A DNA stretch of 36,162 nucleotides from Frankia gtarii (GTDB lineage Bacteria > Actinomycetota > Actinomycetes > Frankiales > Frankiaceae): assembly GCF_025403375.1 (NCBI RefSeq), contig NZ_JAMPTM010000036.1, positions 1 through 36,162 on the forward strand, in the 5' to 3' direction. This document shows positions 34,683 through 36,162 of this stretch, piece after piece. Every line of letters starts with the position of its first letter. Within the stretch, counting starts at the first letter, position 1. The notes under the pieces were generated by a model. It made no database searches and was not told the DNA's origin. It was given only the letters and a program-made list of their open reading frames with translations. The position numbers were made by a program, and so were the translations under genes.

Positions 34683-35067
34683 TCTCGACCGCCGACCCCT
34701 CGAACAGGTCGGCGAGGACACGCAGCTGCGCCGCGACCAGGCCGCCCAGCGGGGTCAGCGAGTACTCGACCCGCGCCGGGATCGTGCTGACCACCTCGCG
34801 GAGCACGAGGCCGTCGCGCTCCAGGAGCTGCAGCGTCCGGGAGAGCATCTTCTCGCTGACACCCTCGACACGGCGACGCAGCGCATTGAACCGGTAGCTA
34901 CCCTCACCCAACGCGAGCATGGCGAGCATTCCCCACTTGGACCCCACGTCCTCGAGCGCCGCCCGCGAGCTGCAGCCCCGGGCGAAGACATCGCTGACGA
35001 GCTCATCGCTGGGACCGACCTCCCCAGGACACGGCTCGCCCATCGCCATATCACGCTCGCAGGACAT
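34639..35067 (-). CDS. HxlR-family transcriptional regulator, QorR-like
   Basis: The 142-residue product is a HxlR winged-helix regulator: RAALEDVGSKWGMLAMLALG, YRFNALRRRVEGVSEKMLSR with TLQLLERDGLVLREV, and VEYSLTPLGGLV. Cys residues at 3, 13 and 32 precede or open the domain; Cys32 is at the position of the conserved Cys in many members, and QorR-type proteins sense oxidants or electrophiles through an N-terminal Cys. It is divergent from the NmrA/QorB gene, a pairing known from E. coli ytfH-ytfG and from QorR systems in corynebacteria. A palindrome lies in the 89-bp region between. The ATG at 35067 is the only start near the expected length. The final codons overlap the haemoglobin gene on the other strand. 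Confidence 0.9.
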   Translation of the reverse strand: MSCERDMAMGEPCPGEVGPSDELVSDVFARGCSSRAALEDVGSKWGMLAMLALGEGSYRFNALRRRVEGVSEKMLSRTLQLLERDGLVLREVVSTIPARVEYSLTPLGGLVAAQLRVLADLFEGSAVEISRARTAYDAGRRP

Positions 35068-35109
35068 GGTCGCAAGCCTACGATCCCGCCTGGGACTGCC
35101 GCTATCTTA

Positions 35110-35125
35110 TGGTTAGTACTTACCA
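35110..35125. promoter_or_regulatory. Putative HxlR operator between the divergent qorR/qorB-like genes
   Basis: TGGTTAGTACTTACCA is a palindrome with seven of eight pairs, centred on AGTACT. It sits in the 89-bp divergent region, 43 bases from the regulator start and 32 bases from the oxidoreductase start. HxlR regulators commonly bind TAGTACTT-like sites beside their own gene. Location and symmetry make it the best operator candidate. Confidence 0.6.
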
Positions 35126-35156
35126 AAGGAAACCGTAACCGACAGGGAGAACATCC

Positions 35157-36014
35157 ATGGCCACCATCGCCGTCACCGGCTCCACGGGACACCTCGGCCG
35201 GCTCGTCGTCGAGGAGCTCCTCCAGTCCGGCGTCGAGCCGTCGACGATCGTCGCAGTGGCGCGGACGCCCGCCCGCGCCGCCGATCTCGCCGAGCGCGGG
35301 GTGCAGGTCCGGGCGGGCGACTACTCGGACCCGGCGAGCCTGCCCGCCGCCCTGGCGGGGGTCGACACCCTGCTGCTCGTCTCGGGCAGCGAGCTCGGCC
35401 AGCGCGTCGCCCAGCACACCGCCGTGATCGAGGCGGCGAAGGCGGCCGGCGTCGGGCGGATCGTCTACACCAGCGCACCGCGGGCCGACGTGACCGACCT
35501 GTCCCTCGCCGCTGAGCACAAGGCCACCGAGGAGGTGCTCGCGGCCGCGGGGGTGCCGTTCACGGTGCTGCGCATCAACTGGTACTACGAGAACTACACC
35601 GCCCAGCTGGGTCAGTACCTCAGCCAGGGGTTCGTCCTCGGTGCGGCGGGCGACGGCCGGATCAGGGGGGCCTCCCGGGCCGACTTCGCCGCGGGCATCG
35701 CGAAGGTCCTGACGACCTCGGGACACGACAACGCGATCTACGAGTTCGCCGGCACGCCGTTCACCCTCGCCGAGCTGGCCGCGACGATCACCGAGGTCAC
35801 CGGCACCACCGTCACCTACCGCGACGTCGCGGTTGCGGAGCTCGCCGCCGCGCTGGGCCAGGCCGGGCTCGACGAGACGACGGCGGGCCTGTTCGCCGGC
35901 ATCGACGGGTCGATCCGTGGCGGTGCGCTCGACGTCGACTCGGACGACCTGCAGCGGCTGATCGGCCGGCCGGCCTCCAGCCTCGCCGACGCCGTGCGCG
36001 CCGCCAAGGTCTGA
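35157..36014 (+). CDS. NmrA-like NAD(P)H:quinone oxidoreductase, QorB-like
   Basis: The 285-residue product is an atypical short-chain dehydrogenase of the NmrA/QorB type, using NAD(P)H, likely to reduce quinones. The nucleotide-binding loop is GSTGHLG at 8-14. VRAGDYSDPASLPAALAGVD, RIVYTSAPRAD, AAEHKATEEVLAAAGVPFTV and the LRINWYYENYT segment are family-typical; DFAAGIAKVLTT is also conserved. The C-terminus ends in SSLADAVRAAKV. AGGGAGA lies about six bases before the ATG at 35157. The divergent HxlR gene and palindrome between indicate control by that regulator, probably released by oxidants. The quinone substrate is inferred from the E. coli and corynebacterial pairs, not from residues seen here. 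Confidence 0.9.
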   Translation: MATIAVTGSTGHLGRLVVEELLQSGVEPSTIVAVARTPARAADLAERGVQVRAGDYSDPASLPAALAGVDTLLLVSGSELGQRVAQHTAVIEAAKAAGVGRIVYTSAPRADVTDLSLAAEHKATEEVLAAAGVPFTVLRINWYYENYTAQLGQYLSQGFVLGAAGDGRIRGASRADFAAGIAKVLTTSGHDNAIYEFAGTPFTLAELAATITEVTGTTVTYRDVAVAELAAALGQAGLDETTAGLFAGIDGSIRGGALDVDSDDLQRLIGRPASSLADAVRAAKV

Positions 36015-36058
36015 CTCCGCCTCACCCCGACCGGCGCTGTCGGGATGCCCGACTGCTG

Positions 36059-36095
36059 ATCCAGAGGGATAAATCGGGCGCGGAACCCTCTGGAT
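36059..36095 (+). terminator. Inverted repeat after the QorB-like gene
   Basis: ATCCAGAGGG at 36059-36068 pairs perfectly with CCCTCTGGAT at 36086-36095 around a 17-base loop, 44 bases after the stop. An outer CTG/CAG pairing could extend it across a small internal loop. It is a plausible terminator, weaker than the others in this window. Confidence 0.5.
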
Positions 36096-36112
36096 AAGCA
36101 GGGAGCCCGGCA

Positions 36113-36152
36113 CGGGGACCGGCGGGGACCGGCGGGGACCGGCGGGGAGCGG
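36113..36152. repeat. 10-bp tandem repeat at the right edge
   Basis: The unit cggggaccgg occurs three times exactly and once as cggggagcgg. It lies downstream of the last gene and may continue past the window. On one strand it is rich in G-runs. Confidence 0.85.
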
Positions 36153-36162
36153 CTGGGGCCCA

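Overview
The window is chromosomal DNA from a very GC-rich actinobacterium, most like Frankia or a close relative. This rests on the extreme GC bias at third codon positions, frequent GTG starts, and the linked set trpG, DUF881 membrane protein, crgA, Cfp-6-like PH protein, rhomboid protease and cyclophilin, which in actinobacteria lies near the replication origin. The genus is an inference; no rRNA or tRNA gene was seen.

Layout. Positions 1-7700 hold the origin-proximal core: the tail of an upstream gene, trpG, the DUF881 protein and crgA, then a block of RidA-like protein, PH-like protein and GH15 glucosidase, then the PH protein, rhomboid and cyclophilin. A tight cluster of three DnaA-box-like 9-mers lies between crgA and the RidA-like gene. 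Positions 7960-12339 hold a coiled-coil protein, a ChoD-like GMC oxidoreductase and a winged-helix protein with repeat-rich linkers. A gene-poor stretch of about 1.5 kb follows. Positions 13876-19134 hold a two-domain universal stress protein, a calpain-type cysteine protease with an ESX-like helical N-terminus, a thiolase and a PAP2 membrane enzyme whose upstream region carries a TetR-type palindrome.

Positions 19787-24657 hold a frameshifted DUF1918 gene, a large RND/MMPL exporter of the HpnN type and ahcY. A perfect 20-bp hairpin ends this block. Positions 24796-31257 hold a small secreted protein, a tandem GNAT protein, a zinc amidase with a peptidoglycan-binding domain, glycerate kinase, adenosine deaminase and a SRPBCC protein. 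Positions 31371-32750 are decaying: a CTP-synthase-C-terminal-like gene broken by an exact 11-bp tandem duplication, beside a LysR regulator that has lost its DNA-binding domain. The right end is a stress and redox set: cold-shock protein, single-domain response regulator, group III truncated haemoglobin, and a divergent qorR/qorB-like pair with a palindrome between them.

Functional links. AhcY makes adenosine and homocysteine from S-adenosylhomocysteine, and adenosine deaminase about 5 kb away can remove the adenosine. The exporter, PAP2 enzyme, thiolase and ChoD-like oxidoreductase point to lipid and envelope metabolism. Most genes are single units; the likeliest same-strand pairs are GH15 with the PH-like gene, cyclophilin with rhomboid, and adenosine deaminase with glycerate kinase.
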